Positions 1-12,411 of a stretch of 64,000 bases of DNA are shown here, piece after piece. The first letter of the stretch is position 1. Every line of letters begins with the position of its first letter. The notes below the pieces were generated by a model. It saw only the letters and a program-made list of their open reading frames with translations. It was not told where the DNA came from and searched no databases. The DNA comes from Salvelinus alpinus (Eukaryota; Chordata; Actinopteri; Salmoniformes; Salmonidae), in NCBI RefSeq assembly GCF_045679555.1, contig NC_092096.1:30195124-30259123 (forward strand), in the 5' to 3' direction. A program made the position numbers and the translations under genes.

Positions 1-2028
1 GCCGTGGATCTGTGCAAGGCAAGCTCCAGTCAGATTGATGACTCACTGAGAGAGAATGATAGTTTGCAAACATGTCTTCTCTGTCGCTGCATCTCTCTCC
101 CTTCCTCCCTCCTCTACACCCCCTCTCTTTCGTTGATCACTTTCCATTTCTGCTGTGCCACTCGTTGGTGATGGAGGGCATGTTTACGGTGTGATTGCGC
201 CCTTAAAATGAGACTAGCGCTGGGAAGCCTCCTGGCATGTAAGGCAGGCAGCCACTCGCTAATTCGATCCTCGACGATTTGCATCCACTCGTTCTGTTCC
301 TGGAGAGGGTGAAAATTGAATTGAGAAGACAGACAGTCTGTTTGTTTGTTGTTTTTTACGTTCCTCCCTGTTTCTCCGGGGGCCGATGTGGAGTGAATAG
401 TTTGGGCCGTATGTGTTATGAAGCTGGGTCTTTTGATGTGAGACTGCTGCTTTGCGTTGCATAGCTCTGAGTGTGAACACCGGCGGTGGTGAGTACCGCT
501 GGAAGTCCTGCATTCTGTTACACTCTGTTTGTTGTGATCATGTGTTCTAGGCTGAAGTAGATTGTGGAATGTTGTGATTTGCTGAGTAAATGTTGGCTGG
601 GCCTTTTTAGATGACAGTGGTGGTGGGTAAGGACTCACCCTTCCTTTTTGGTGTTTGCAGATCTGAAGGATCTGGACAGATATAAGTGTAGTGGTGGAGC
701 TTCCAACATATTATTTACAGCTTACAGATGGGTGTATGTTAGTGCTCAGGGGAGAGGCATAGGGAGCGAAGTGGGTTCTGTTTTCCCATTGAAAACACAT
801 GACCTACTCATAACACAGCCAAGTCATTCACACTACCCTCCGGCCAAAATCATCCCAAAACTTTGCACATTCACACAGCGCCTCTGGTATGCCTTCAATC
901 AATGAACGAAAGTCACAATCCATGTTGATATATTAGAAGTGGAGACCTTTAACTGGAATATGAATATTTACCTGAGAAATAGTTGGAGCCTCTGGCCTGG
1001 CAGAATGTGGTCCAAACACAGTGGTGTTGTGGTATGCCATCACCCCACACACATGCTGTGACTGTTGACACTACAGTTCCCTGAATGATTCAATCCAAGG
1101 CAGAGGTGTTGTGATATGCCATCACCCCACACACATGCTGTGACTGTTGACACTACAGTTCCCTGAATGATTCAATCCAAGGCAGAGGTCCATGCTACTG
1201 CTAGCAAATGATGTAATGAAGTGCATGCAATGACTTCCTAAAATCACACAATTACAGGACCTACACAGCTCTGTACACTGTAGTGCAGTGAGATTCGAAG
1301 TCGGGGTCGGGGGAACTGTAGTAGTAGGGGTTGCAAAATAAAAATATATGTATAATTATTTTTGGAACCAAAAATTTGAGGACAAGATGGTACAATATAC
1401 AAACGTTAATTGGTTTCTTTTCATTTTGATAAGAGAAGAAAATGTAATGCATTGAAGGTTATTTGTTGATGTAAAAATCAAAATGTACCGATTTCAAAGT
1501 TGTGTCATTAGACTTGGGCTGGGGCGGGGTCGCGAGAAATTCTTCAGGGAAAAAATGGGGTCCCCGGAAATTTGGCCTGAAAACATGGGGTCCCCGCTGA
1601 AACAGTTTGAATACCACGGCTGTAGTGTATATCTTGTATTGTATCAAATCTGCCAGTCTAACATGGAAACTTACTGTGTAGGTTATATTTGTCTGTGGAA
1701 AATAGTTCCTCCTGTGTTGAATGGTGAAGCCTCATCACCTATCGAATCATTCTCATCACTTCAATCCAACTTTAGAGTCAGGGGCGCGTTTAGGGTTTTC
1801 TAAGGTTATGACCTATTCTACTTCTGTGAGAATCCCATTTGATTCTTTATCAGACCGTCACCTCTGGTGTTTCCCCCAAGCGTTGTCCCTGTAAGGCAAA
1901 TTAAATGACAGAGAATTCTGTTATAAGATCACGCCTGGATGTTTATCCAAATATTGGTAAAGGCTTCCCCAATATGATCCCCGATCAATTATTTGGGATG
2001 ATTTAGCAACACATACGGTAATGTGTAT
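1..2028 (+). other. magi1 intron, 5' part
   Basis: No exon is supported here. The stretch holds an 82-bp tandem duplication (1023-1186). Around 1284-1612 there are G-rich segments that may be a decayed DNA transposon, but no clear terminal repeats are visible. Confidence 0.5.
1023..1188. repeat. 82-bp tandem duplication
   Basis: Two adjacent, nearly identical copies of an 82-bp unit start at 1023 and 1105. The unit opens with GGTGTTGTGRTATGCC. One clear substitution separates the copies near their start, so the duplication is recent. It is intronic and carries no coding signal. Confidence 0.9.
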
Positions 2029-2582
2029 ATATACATTGAGTATAACAAACATTAGTAACACCTTCCTAACATTGAGTTGCACCCCCCCCCCCCTTTTACC
2101 CTCAGAACAGCCTCACTTTGTCGGGGCATGGACTCTACAAGGTGTTGAAAGCGTTCCACAGGGATGCTGGCCCACGTTGACTCCAATGCTTGCCACAGTT
2201 GTGTCAAGTTGACTGGATTTCCTTTGGGCGGTGGACCATTCTTGATACACACGAGATACTGTTGAGCGTGAAAAACCCAGCAATAGTTCAGTTCTTGACA
2301 CAAACCGGTGCACCTGGCACCTACTACCATACCCAGTTCAGAACGTACTAACGTTTTGTGTCTTGCCCATTCACCGTCTGAATGGCACACTTACACCATC
2401 CATATCTCAGTTGTCTCAAGACTTAAAAATCCTTATTTCACCTGTTACCTCTCCTTCATCTACACTGGTTAAAGTGGATTTAACAAGTGACATCAAATAG
2501 GGATCATAGCTTGCACCTGGACTCACCTGGTCAGTCTATGTGATGGAAAGAGCAGGTGTTCTTCATGTGTTGTGCACTGTGG
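2029..2582 (-). mobile_element. Deleted Tc1-like transposon
   Basis: The left edge (ATTGAGTATAACAAACATTA) and right edge are imperfect inverted repeats. The minus strand still reads a Tc1-type transposase remnant over 2390-2052. It contains an N-terminal helix-turn-helix part (around HKTLVRSELGMVVG) joined directly to the C-terminal end (around [16 protein letters not shown]). The catalytic middle is missing, so this is an internally deleted, non-autonomous copy. A run of ten C residues (2083-2092) lies near one end. Confidence 0.8.
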
Positions 2583-2913
2583 TGGTGGCAGTTTTCAACT
2601 TCCCCTTGGCTTGGAGACCAACGTTACTGTAAGATCCTCTCTGACCCATTGTCTTTCTGGTGCTTCAAGAATCTGCTTCTCAAGGACATTGCATCGCACC
2701 ACTTGGGGTGGGATTATTTTGCAGCCCTCTCATTGCTTTTCGTGCAAATCTGTCATCTTTCCATTGGTTTCTTAATGTTTTATTCCATTTAAGTTTTGTT
2801 ATCTTTCCTTAGTTCATGGAGTAGCCCTCAGACACAGACAGACCAGCTCAGACCTAATGTAATGGCTGCCACTACTCTCTAGGCTAAACATTGTTGTTTT
2901 CTCACTATTGCAG

Positions 2914-2945
2914 GTCACTATTCACCCTGGAAGACCCCTAAACAG
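2914..2945 (+). CDS. magi1: magi1 32-nt microexon (linker)
   Basis: A T-rich tract ending in TTGCAG precedes these 32 bases, and GTAAAA follows. Read from its third base it encodes HYSPWKTPKQ, with two bases completing a codon from the previous exon. It leaves in phase 0, and the next exon (6398) enters in phase 0, so the pieces fit. I infer it is a small linker exon between PDZ domains. I cannot confirm it against an ortholog, and it is too short for usual gene finders. Confidence 0.6.
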
Positions 2946-3778
2946 GTAAAATGCATTGTCTTCCGAGCCTCAGCTCTCCCATTAATTCTAATTGACTCAT
3001 TTAGTTAACAAAATGGCTGCACTGTGCATATATGTTGGAGCTGCTCTGATTGACTTTACTACATAACCTTAAATCTATATCTTCTGAACTTTGGCTGCAG
3101 TCTTGCTGCTGTTTAGCTGAGAATGACTACTCTATTCTATTCCCTTCCCTTATACTAACTGTAGTGCTGTTGTCGTGTCTCGGCTGCTGCTGTATCCTGG
3201 CCTTGAGTTGGACCCTTCCTCTTGCCATCACATGCAGAGGAAAGGGTTAAGTGGCCCACTCATAGATATAGAATTACTAGACTCGTCATACCGCAAGCCA
3301 GATGGGCCATGATCTAAATAAATCTTGATGTTCATTCTATGTGGTGTATGTCTATGCACATGACAGTCTACGTCTATGCAAACTACTAGACCAGGTGCTC
3401 TTCTAGTAATGCTATATCTATGGTCCAGACTCTGGGTTGGCATGGTCCCCTCAACATTCCATCCTTCTCTCAGCTCCTCTGTATCCCTGATAGAGAGAGT
3501 GAGAGAACCCTTTTCTAACAGTCATACTGAGAAATGATCACTCATCCATTCTTCCCTTCTTCCTTCATCTCCAGGCTGCTATTGATCTGCTACTAACTTC
3601 GCTATCTTTCCTGATCATCTTTTGTCATATCTATGTTTTCTCGGATGTCATATATGTCAGACAAAATATACAAATGTTGTATTTTTAGATTTTGTCTAGA
3701 CAGATTGTAATAACATGTTGAAAGCTGAAACTTTCAAGATGTCTGAGCCATCTTAGACACCTCTGTTCAAACCTAGCC

Positions 3779-3831
<53 letters not shown>

Positions 3832-6397
3832 GTCTGTGTCTGTGTCTGTGTCTGTGTGTCTGTCTGGACTCTGTCCCCAAACACTCAATAAACACTTGTC
3901 ATCCAAACAAGGAAGAGCTGCAACAATGCCTCTTAGAGCACTCTCTGAGTTGAGTTAGACATGGTGTATTGCCAAGAAACAAGGTGTGTGTGCGCGCATC
4001 CCATTTCATGCTACTTCATGTTCTAGTTTGGCTCTGATATAGCTAACCAGCTACTAACCCCAGCTCATGTGTGGAGTCTCCAGCGACAAATCATAACATT
4101 CCACACATCCATGGACTCAGAAGAAGCAGTCTTTGTGTTATCCCTGCTTGTCAGCAGCTCTCTCAAGCCCTCACATGGATTTTTCCTCATTGTAGCTCAT
4201 TTCTGTTATCCTCTTTGTTGAATCTCTCAGTTTCCAACAGATTGATGGTAATTCTGAATCTGAGTTCCTGGAGAAGAAGTGCCTGGGAAAATAGCTATGG
4301 AGTCAGGCAGGCAGGCGGTCCAGCCGAAGCCGCTCTTTCTCTCTCTCTCTCTCTCCCCCCTAGCGTGTGTTTGTTCCTCTCCACACATTGAGCTGTGGTG
4401 GAGAAGAGGCAGAACAGGCTTCAGAGCAACAGCAGCTGCCAACCGCCCCCAACACAGAGTTCAGAGTTCAGGCCAGGTTTAATTGGATATCATTAGTTCC
4501 AAGACGATTTCCATAGCCCAAAGAATCTCAGCCCAAATAATCCAACATGGATACAAAGTTTAAAAACAGAGACTAGGGTAGTTCTGTAATTGTGACTCAA
4601 AGTTGGTAGAAGTAATAATGATGCCCTGCCTTCCCGAATTCAGTTTGGAACAAAGGCTGTGCATATATGAGTATATTCTCCTATAGTCATGAGTGAAGAA
4701 CAGAATATACAGTAGTTATTGGTGTGGATGCAGAGTCAATTTATGGCAGGACCTGAGAGTGTTGTGTGTAGGAAACAGCAGTCTCTAGCCACACACACAC
4801 AGGTCATACAGTCATAAAGAGCCTGACTGCCTGTGACTAAATGAGGGGGAAAGATTCAATTCAATTCACAACAACTTTATTTAACCCTCTCAGGGCCAGT
4901 TAGGAAAGACTGACATACTTCATACTTCACTTAGTACATACAGTATAATAGATGGAGGGAGAGAGAGACGGAGGAGGTAGGGGAAGTGACAGTGCTATAG
5001 TCTGGTCCAGACTTAATAAGATCCCCTGACTGTCACCCTGCCATTACACGGCCAGACACTCAGACATTCCGAAGATCAGTAGCAAAGATGGGTGGAATCA
5101 CACAGAGTAGGAACACTTTGATTTTGCCTTGGTCCGATGGAACTAGGTGCCTTGGCAGCATCTTTTTATACAGCTCCTGATATCAAATGAGTCATTTTAT
5201 CGGGTGGTACTGGAGAGAACTATCCTTCTCACTGTCATCCTAACATACCAATGTGTCATCTTCACTATCTCATCAACACCACTCTGTTTTCTAAAGACAA
5301 CTGACAATTGTACAACACAAGAAAGCAGCTCAGCTTGTCAAAATAAGCCATAGTGTGTTATCACTTCGAATAATCAATGTGGTGCTTATTTCAAATGGGA
5401 AGAGAAATCATATTTTATGCACTTAACCATTTAGCTGCGTTGTTTGGTTGTACGCCCGCATAAATTACCACTTCTCTCTTTTTCTCCTGGACGCACACTG
5501 AGTGGTTTGGGATTCAACGCTGCTGAGAGTAATTAGACTAAACAAACCTGTTTTGACACTAGCACTGCTGGCTTTTCTGCATTGTATTAGAGTCACCACA
5601 ATGGTGTTTTCCACAATAGAGACACCACACATTATCCACCACATCTACATTCCATTATAGTTGCAGAACACACACACACACGCACACGCACACAGACACA
5701 CAGGTTCATCCAAGATATTCTTTGAGGGGGGTGAATGCTGTGTGTTTGCACTCCTCCTATCACCATGCCCCTCTAGCATCCACTACAGTCTCTATCATAG
5801 AATGTCTTGGGACGTAGCCACCTTACACTGGGCCAGTACCCTCTGTGTGCCCACTTTGGCCATTTGCCGTCTTACGACGACAGTGGCACACTGACATGTT
5901 TAATATGCTCTCCGCCTGCCTCCCTCTTCCTCCCAGCAGCCCTGAACTGGTGTGCCTGTGCTCTCTCTCCTTCTGCATAATTAACACACTGCTTTTCCGG
6001 ACCTGCTTTAATAAGCCTTGGCATCTTTTATTTCCTTAAAAACGTTTCTTCACCTCTCCTCTCTTCATCTTTGTTGTTGCTTTTAATTAGTCGCCGCCGG
6101 CTGGTGCTCATGTTGCTTTGTTGCATTACTACTCCCACTAATATTAGACTGCTGTAGTGAATGACAGAGGTCAATGAAGTCGATGACGTCCATGAAGGCC
6201 TCTGTCCCCACCTGTATACTATGAATAGCTTGCTACCTGCTCTCACCTCATTTGGTTCGTCTAAGAGGAAGTTGTTAGAGTACCAGGACAGCGCCCCCTT
6301 GCATCCCATAGGGATGTCAGTGAGTAAGGACCGGGTGAGAACCAGGGTAGGGGTGGTGGAGACTGAACCAATGCCCTGATGTTTGATGTGTTTACAG
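2946..6397 (+). other. magi1 intron
   Basis: The intron joins the microexon to the 6398 exon. It contains a (TCTG)n microsatellite at about 3779-3865, a short CA-rich stretch near 5670-5702, and nothing else I can name. Confidence 0.5.
3779..3865. repeat. (TCTG)n microsatellite
   Basis: About thirteen TCTG units are followed by TGTCTG/TGTGTC variants. The array is intronic. Open frames through it encode only DTDTDRQT-type repeats and are artefacts. Confidence 0.95.
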
Positions 6398-6620
6398 GTG
6401 TTGGAGCAGTGGGACGCGGCCCAAGGCCAGGGAGGGGGTCAGGGCAGCCCCCAGACCAGTCTGTCTGCCCCCGTTGTCCCCCACAACGCCCCCTTCCTGA
6501 CCCGCCACCTTCACAGGGCCTCAGTCCCAGACTCTGCCCTCCCCGAGGGCTTTGATCTGAGCAGGCCCGACCCCTATGATCTCTATGAGAAGTCCAGGGC
6601 TATCTATGAGAGTAGTAGGC
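6398..6620 (+). CDS. magi1: magi1 exon: inter-PDZ linker
   Basis: The acceptor TTTACAG ends at 6397 and the donor GTAAGT starts at 6621. The exon is 223 nt, phase 0 in and phase 1 out. It opens with VLEQWDAAQ, passes through a Gly/Gln/Pro-rich stretch, and ends with RPDPYDLYEKSRAIYES, a motif found just before the next PDZ domain in MAGI proteins. It contains no catalytic or folded domain and probably spaces PDZ domains. The (CAA)n run after the exon (6643-6680) is intronic. Confidence 0.92.
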
Positions 6621-6850
6621 GTAAGTACTGGAAACACACTAGTACAACAACAACAACAACATCATCAACAACAACAACAGCCCCATAATATCTGTCTGGG
6701 GTTACAGGGGTTAATGTTCTTCTGAACAGGTGGACCTATGAAGATGCACACAAACACATACACACACACCTCATCTCCTGAATGAATCATTGTAGCCCTA
6801 ACAGTAGTCAGGGCTCCATAGTGCACAATAACAATGGCCTCAGCTCCACC

Positions 6851-8078
6851 TGTTCTGTTCCTATAGGGACATAGTCTGGGTTGTCTGGGTTCTGTTCCTA
6901 TAGGAACATAGTCTGGGTTGTCTGGGTTCTGTTCCTATAGGGACATAGTCTGGGTTGTCTGGGTTCTGTTCCTATAGGGACATAGTCTGGGTTGTCTGTG
7001 TTCTGTTCCTATAGGGACATAGTCTGGGTTGTCTGGGTTCTGTTCCTATAGGGACATAGTCTGGGTTGTCTGGGTTCTGTTCCTATAGGGACATTGTCTG
7101 GGTTCTGTACCTATAGGGACATAGTCTGGGTTGTCTGGGTTCTGTTCCTATAGGGACATAGTCTGGGTTGTCTGGGTTCTGTTCCTATAGGGACATAGTC
7201 TGGGTTGTCTGGGTTCTGTTCCTATAGGGACATTGTCTGGGTTCTGTTCCTATAGGGACATAGTCTGGATTGTCTGGGTTCTGTTCCTATAGGGACAACG
7301 TCTGGGTTCTGTTCCTATAGGGACATAGTCTGGGTTGTCTGGGTTCTGTCCCTATAGGGACATAGTCTGGGTTGTCTGGGTTCTGTTCCTATAGGGACAT
7401 AGTCTGGGTTGTCTGGGTTCTGTTCCTATAGGGACATAGTCTGGGTTCTGTTCCTACAGGGACATAGTCTGGGTTGTCTGGGTTATGTTCCTATAGGGAC
7501 ATAGTCTGGGTTCTGTTCCTATAGGGACATAGTCTGGGTTGTCTGGGTTCTGTTCCTATAGGGACATTGTCTGGGTTCTGTTCCTATAGGGACATAGTCT
7601 GGGTTGTCTGGGTTCTGTTCCTATAGGGACATAGTCTGGGTTCTGTTCCTATAGGGACATAGTCTGGGTTCTGTTCCTATAGGGACATAGTCTGGGTTGT
7701 CTGGGTTCTGTTCCTATAGGGACATAGTCTGGGTTCTGTTCCTATAGTGACATAGTCTGGGTTGTCTGGGTTCTGTTCCTATAGGGACATAGTCTGGGTT
7801 GTCTGGGTTCTGTTCCTATGGGCACATAGTCTGGGTTGTCTGGGTTCTGTTCCTATAGGGACATAGTCTGGGTTCTGTTCCTATAGGGACATAGTCTGGG
7901 TTCTGTTCCTATAGGGGACATAGTCTGGGTTCTGTTCCTATAGGGACATAGTCTGGGTTCTGTTCCTATAGGGACATAGTCTGGGTTCTGTTCCTATAGG
8001 GGACATAGTCTGGGTTCTGTTCCTATAGGGACATAGTCTGGGTTCTGTTCCTATAGGGACATAGTCTGGGTTATCTGA
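6851..8078. repeat. 1.2-kb minisatellite, 28/37-bp units
   Basis: The array is built on the core GTTCTGTTCCTATAGGGACA. Units with an extra GGTTGTCTG segment are about 37 bp and those without it about 28 bp. The short form dominates the last 250 bp. Sporadic variants carry single changes (for example CTATGGGCACA near 7817). It lies within the magi1 intron that follows the 6398 exon. Confidence 0.95.
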
Positions 8079-10252
8079 GTTCTGCAGAATGAGATGTATT
8101 ATGTTGTTTTGTCTGTAGATGAATTTCTGTAAATATGGAGTAGGACAACGGTTTAAGAGTTTATACTTTTATCTTAGTGCTGACAGATGACTTGATGTTG
8201 ATACATTTGTACTTGGCCTAGACTCCTTCGTTCGGGGAATCTCTGAATATCTCGCGGATCTCTGCCTCCAGTCGATGTTCTGCCAGAGTGTATAGTCAAA
8301 TTAGCCAAAAAAAATTCAGGAACATCTCAGCCAACAACCAGTCTTCTTAGACCGCTGTATACTTTAGGAGCCAACAATTATATTTTAGCCATTAAAGATC
8401 CTGTCAGGGGTACAAGCATAGGGATTTCCTTTCAGTTCATTGAGTGTACGACCAAGCTTTTAACTGGGTTGCCAAGATATGCTCTGTAGAAGGAGTTGTA
8501 CGACAGTATACCATTGGTTTTTGACATCAGTAGTCATATCTACTGTATGATTCTGAACATAAAGTGCACTCATCCTTTTGACCAGTGCTAGTGACAGTGC
8601 TAGTTTCTGTTAAGTCCCTGCAGCTTGATGTACCATAGAGGCTTCATGATTGACATGCGAGGCTCTAGCCGGTAGACATGATAATGCTCTGCTCCTCTCT
8701 ATGGTAGAATCTCTGTGGGCCTGAGTCAGTCGTAGGTGAGGAGAGAGACAAGCGGTGTGCACGCTTACGCAACACAACCTTTATTAAAGAGGACAGGGCT
8801 GTCGGAAGAACTCCACGTCAAAGCCTTCCAGCGTCTCGGTCAATCTTTCTCTGTAGCTTTCCTTTCTCTCCCTCTCCCTCTCTCTGTAGCTTTTTCTCTC
8901 TCTCTGTGTCTCTATCTCTCTCTGTCTGTCTCTCTCTCGCTCTATATATATCTCTCTCTCTCTCTCCTCTGTCACTCTTCTCTCTCTCTTTCTCTCTCTC
9001 CCTCTCTCTCTGTCTCACTCTCTTCTCTCTCTCTCTTTGTTTCTCGCTCTTCCATCATTTCTTTCTCTCCTTTACTCTCCTTTAGTCCTGTGTTCAGTTT
9101 AGTGTTAAGTATCTGTCCCCTTCATGTAACATGCCCCCAAAGTGCTGTTCGCTGCTAGGCTACACGTGCAGACTGTTGGTCAGTCAGGTTAACAAGGTTG
9201 AGGCACAGGGCAACTTTTAGGAACAGTGGTGTGGGAGTTCTAGGTCATGAACAGGCTGTTAGAGAAGAAAATGCACCCATACCCCACAACCATAGACAAG
9301 TCAGCTTCCACTGAATGTTGATAAGGTTTTCTACAGCTGGAAAATAATCATGCAGCAACAGGAAATGAAACAGGTTATAATTCATGGAAAAAATGTAGGT
9401 GTTGATAATTTATTTTCCAAACTTTAGAATCCTTTTTAAGCTTTATTACACGTTTATATTTCCTGCTGTGTAGGAAAATTCTCAGTAACAAAAGAGTGAT
9501 CAAATTAAGATCTTACATCTGTAATTAGATGCCTTTATTCTAGTAGGGAACCAAGAGACCCCATTGCATGTGAGAGAGCTGGAGATAGATGGAGATTTAT
9601 GAATTGTGTACTTTATGTAAACTGCAACACAGTCTGGAATACACCAAAATCATCCTCTAGCCAGCAAGGTCATTCTGTCCTTATCTTCTGCCAACATCGA
9701 TGAGTATTTTTTCCAGCAATCTTATTTAATATTAACTTAAAACACTGTATATGGGTTCCGTGGTAAGACTTGTGTCAGTCAGTCTCCTTATGTGTCATCC
9801 GCCATCTTTGTTTCCACAATTAATTCCTCTGGTATCCCAGCGGACACTGTCTCCGTGATTAAACCTGCTGTAAATAGAGCCCATTTCTCATCACAGTCAC
9901 TTTGACCCGCTCTACTTCATTTCATAGGAAAGGGTTTTCAGGGTAATGAATATCACTATGCCGCAAATCATTCTGCTTTCCAGTAAAGGCCTGATTGCAG
10001 ATGAGTTTCTGCTCCCCTAACACATACTGTAAATAAAAAGATAGCTGTATTACAAGCCCTAAGCACTTCTTTTCCACAGTGTAATGGATGATGTAGGAAC
10101 TCTGTGCAGACAATGTGCTGAGGCAAGTTTTTTTCTGTCTTGCTCTAGTCTCAGTCTTTTTAGTAGTCTGCTCTGAGTGAGACAGTTGTAAGACAGTGTG
10201 TGTGTTGTATTATTGTTTATGGGTGCTCCCTCAATCTCCCTCCCCCACACAG
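8079..10252 (+). other. magi1 intron, after the minisatellite
   Basis: No exon is seen. A TC-rich microsatellite-like region spans about 8848-9075, and any open frames there are low-complexity. The rest appears to be unique intronic sequence. Confidence 0.5.
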
Positions 10253-10294
10253 AGCCAGGCCTGCCGCGGACCACCTTCTCTGTGGACCACTCTG
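10253..10294 (+). CDS. magi1: magi1 42-nt exon
   Basis: The acceptor CCCACACAG ends at 10252 and the donor GTATGT starts at 10295. The exon is phase 1 in and phase 1 out and encodes about QPGLPRTTFSVDHSG across its borders. In vertebrate MAGI1 a similar Pro/Arg/Thr/Ser segment follows the YES motif and precedes the PDZ domain. Its length is a multiple of three, so skipping it would keep the frame; it could be an alternative cassette. Confidence 0.85.
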
Positions 10295-10398
10295 GTATGT
10301 ACGGTGGCCCTTAAGAAGACTCCTCACAGGGAGGAATAGGGATTATTCTAAATGTTCTTTTTTTTCTGAAACATTTAATTTAATTTGCAATGCATTAA

Positions 10399-10790
10399 AG
10401 GCCCAATGCAGTCATTTTATATCAGTCTCAAATCGTTTCTGGGTAACAAATAAGTGCCTTACTGTAATAGATTTCCATTAAAATTGTCAAAATTTGCTTT
10501 TTAGCCCAAGAAACATTCTCAAGAAAGAATTTAGCAAGAACTGTCTGGTTTGAGTGTGGAGGGGAAGTTTGGAACTCTCTTTGTTATTGGTCTATTAACC
10601 AATATACCGTATTGATGTCCCCATGGAAAGCCGAAACTCCCGCCCATGCAAACCTGCTGATTAGGGTCCTGTGTAAATTATTTTTAACAAGCTACCAGGA
10701 AATAACACTGATTTAAAAAAATCACACTTTTAGTGTTAGTTCCATCAGCTGTTGTACAATATTATATAAAACACAGGAATAACAGTGCCT
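10399..10790. mobile_element. TTAA-flanked MITE
   Basis: TTAA lies at 10395-10398 and again at 10791-10794. The inner ends are inverted-repeat-like (AAAGGCCCAATGCAGTC on the left, AACAGTGCCTTT on the right). The element has no coding capacity. The TTAA target and short inverted ends suggest a piggyBac- or Kolobok-type non-autonomous element. It sits about 130 bp upstream of the next magi1 exon. Confidence 0.75.
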
Positions 10791-10918
10791 TTAATTTAAT
10801 GTGTTAACTTCCACAATGTGTGATCAATAATCCTCTGGCTCCACATAAATTAGACATTAGACTGAGGGCACTCCAAGGTCAACACGTGTCACAGGTGTTG
10901 TCTGTTCCTTGACCCCAG

Positions 10919-11010
10919 GGGCAGAGTACCAGGAGGTGGAGGTCCACCTGAGGAGGCAGAAGTCTGGCTTCGGCTTCCGCATCCTTGGGGGAGACGAGGC
11001 GGGACAGCCT
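10919..11010 (+). CDS. magi1: magi1 exon: first half of PDZ domain
   Basis: The acceptor GACCCCAG ends at 10918 and the donor GTGAGT starts at 11011. The exon is 92 nt, phase 1 in and phase 0 out. It encodes AEYQEVEVHLRR, then the PDZ carboxylate-binding loop as SGFGFRILGG, and ends at DEAGQP. The loop has the G-F-G-F form typical of MAGI PDZ domains and binds the C-terminal carboxylate of partner proteins. The following exon completes the fold. Confidence 0.95.
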
Positions 11011-11411
11011 GTGAGTCCGGACACCCGTGAGAAGGCTCGTATGAGATGGGCGTGGAACCCTGTCATTTTCTCCTCTCTAACCCACTACATACATATCTAA
11101 CCCTGAACCCTGACTGACTGAGAGACTGGTGATGCTGCTGTGGATGGTTACTGATTAATTGTCTGTAGAGTAACACTCAGCGCAAACATGGAGCCACGTA
11201 TCTATTCATAAGCACCACTAACATAACAACCACTTATACATGTAATTGCACATACAGTTACTCACTGCATGTTTCTTGTCCACTTGACCATGATTACATA
11301 TCACTTCAATGTAGTCCTTTTATGAATCCAGCCCTCTGATTGGTCAACCGACTTTTTAACCCCTACCCCTAGCTCTCCATGCGTTCTGATTGGTCTTTTT
11401 CCCATCAACAG

Positions 11412-11604
11412 ATTCTGATTGGGGCCATCATAGAGAAGAGCCCTGCGGACAGAGACGGGCGCCTGCGGCCAGGCGATGAGCTCATCTTCGTGGATGGGAT
11501 CCCGGTGGCGGGGAAGCCCCACCGCTACGTCATCGACCTGATGCACGGCGCCGCCCGCAATGGACAGGTCAACCTCACCATCAGGAGGAGGCTACAGGGC
11601 CCAG
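11412..11604 (+). CDS. magi1: magi1 exon: second half of the same PDZ domain
   Basis: The acceptor CATCAACAG ends at 11411 and the donor GTGAGA starts at 11605. The exon is 193 nt, phase 0 in and phase 1 out. It encodes ILIGAIIEKSPADRDGRL, then GDELIFVDGIPVAGK and a helix around HRYVIDLMHGAARNGQ, ending in the strand VNLTIRRRL. This is the standard end of a PDZ fold. In canonical MAGI1 order it is the PDZ domain after the RPDPYD linker (third from the C-terminus). The intron before it is only about 400 bp. Confidence 0.95.
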
Positions 11605-12411
11605 GTGAGAGGATGGGAGGGGACAGATCTAGGATCAGTTTCCTGAACACTCCTAATCCTAATCATTAGGGAGGAAAACGGAACTCTGACCTTAGATCAT
11701 CCTCTAGGGTCAAATTCATCCTACTCCAAGAAGGCCTGATAGTCTTACTTTCTCTGGCCTTATGTGGAGTCCGGCTGTTGTATTGTACCATGAATTGTAG
11801 AGCTGCAAGAACATGCTGTGTGATGAGTGTAGCAGCCCTCTACACACACCTTCCCCCTCAGATCTCCCCATTCCCTTATGTCAGCTTACGCTCCGGCTGC
11901 CTTTGGTGCCTAGGGAGGAGAGCACAGCCACCCTGGTGAGATCCCGTCTCCCCTCCTCTGTTTCCCTCTTCTCCTTCCGTCTCCAGTCATGAAAGGCTGT
12001 CTGACTCATCCGTATCGTCCGTGGTCTTGCCTTTCATCCCTCGAACGTTTGATTCAAAGTAACACTTTTGTCTCTCCCAGAGGTCACACTACCTTCAGTT
12101 CAACCTTGATCACTGAAGGAGATGTAATGAGCTCTAACATGACATCTTGGTTTTGAGGGAATCTTAGTTCTTAGCGATTGTATCTACAGATATCTTCAAT
12201 GGAGGTTTTCTTTTTGGATTAAAAAGATCTTTGGATGCAACAATACAGCCGATGAGGTGTGAGAGAAACCATGACCTTTCTCTGATTTGATAGCCAGTCC
12301 AGACAGGGGCAGTCGTTGTCCATTGATGAGTGCTGTGCTGCTGTGCTGGGCTGCAGTGTGGTGTGGTGGAGAGCAGAGCAGGTTAACTCAGCTATCTGTT
12401 CCCCCCCACAG
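11605..12411 (+). other. magi1 intron
   Basis: About 800 bp with no repeat family or extra exon that I can support. The pyrimidine run CCCCCCCACAG forms the downstream acceptor. Confidence 0.5.

Noticed and set aside
1284-1612. A possible hAT-like element with G-rich ends
   Set aside because: The terminal repeats are weak and no target duplication could be found.
8736-9158. 140-codon Leu/Ser-rich frame
   Set aside because: It is low-complexity TC-rich sequence with no splice or homology support.
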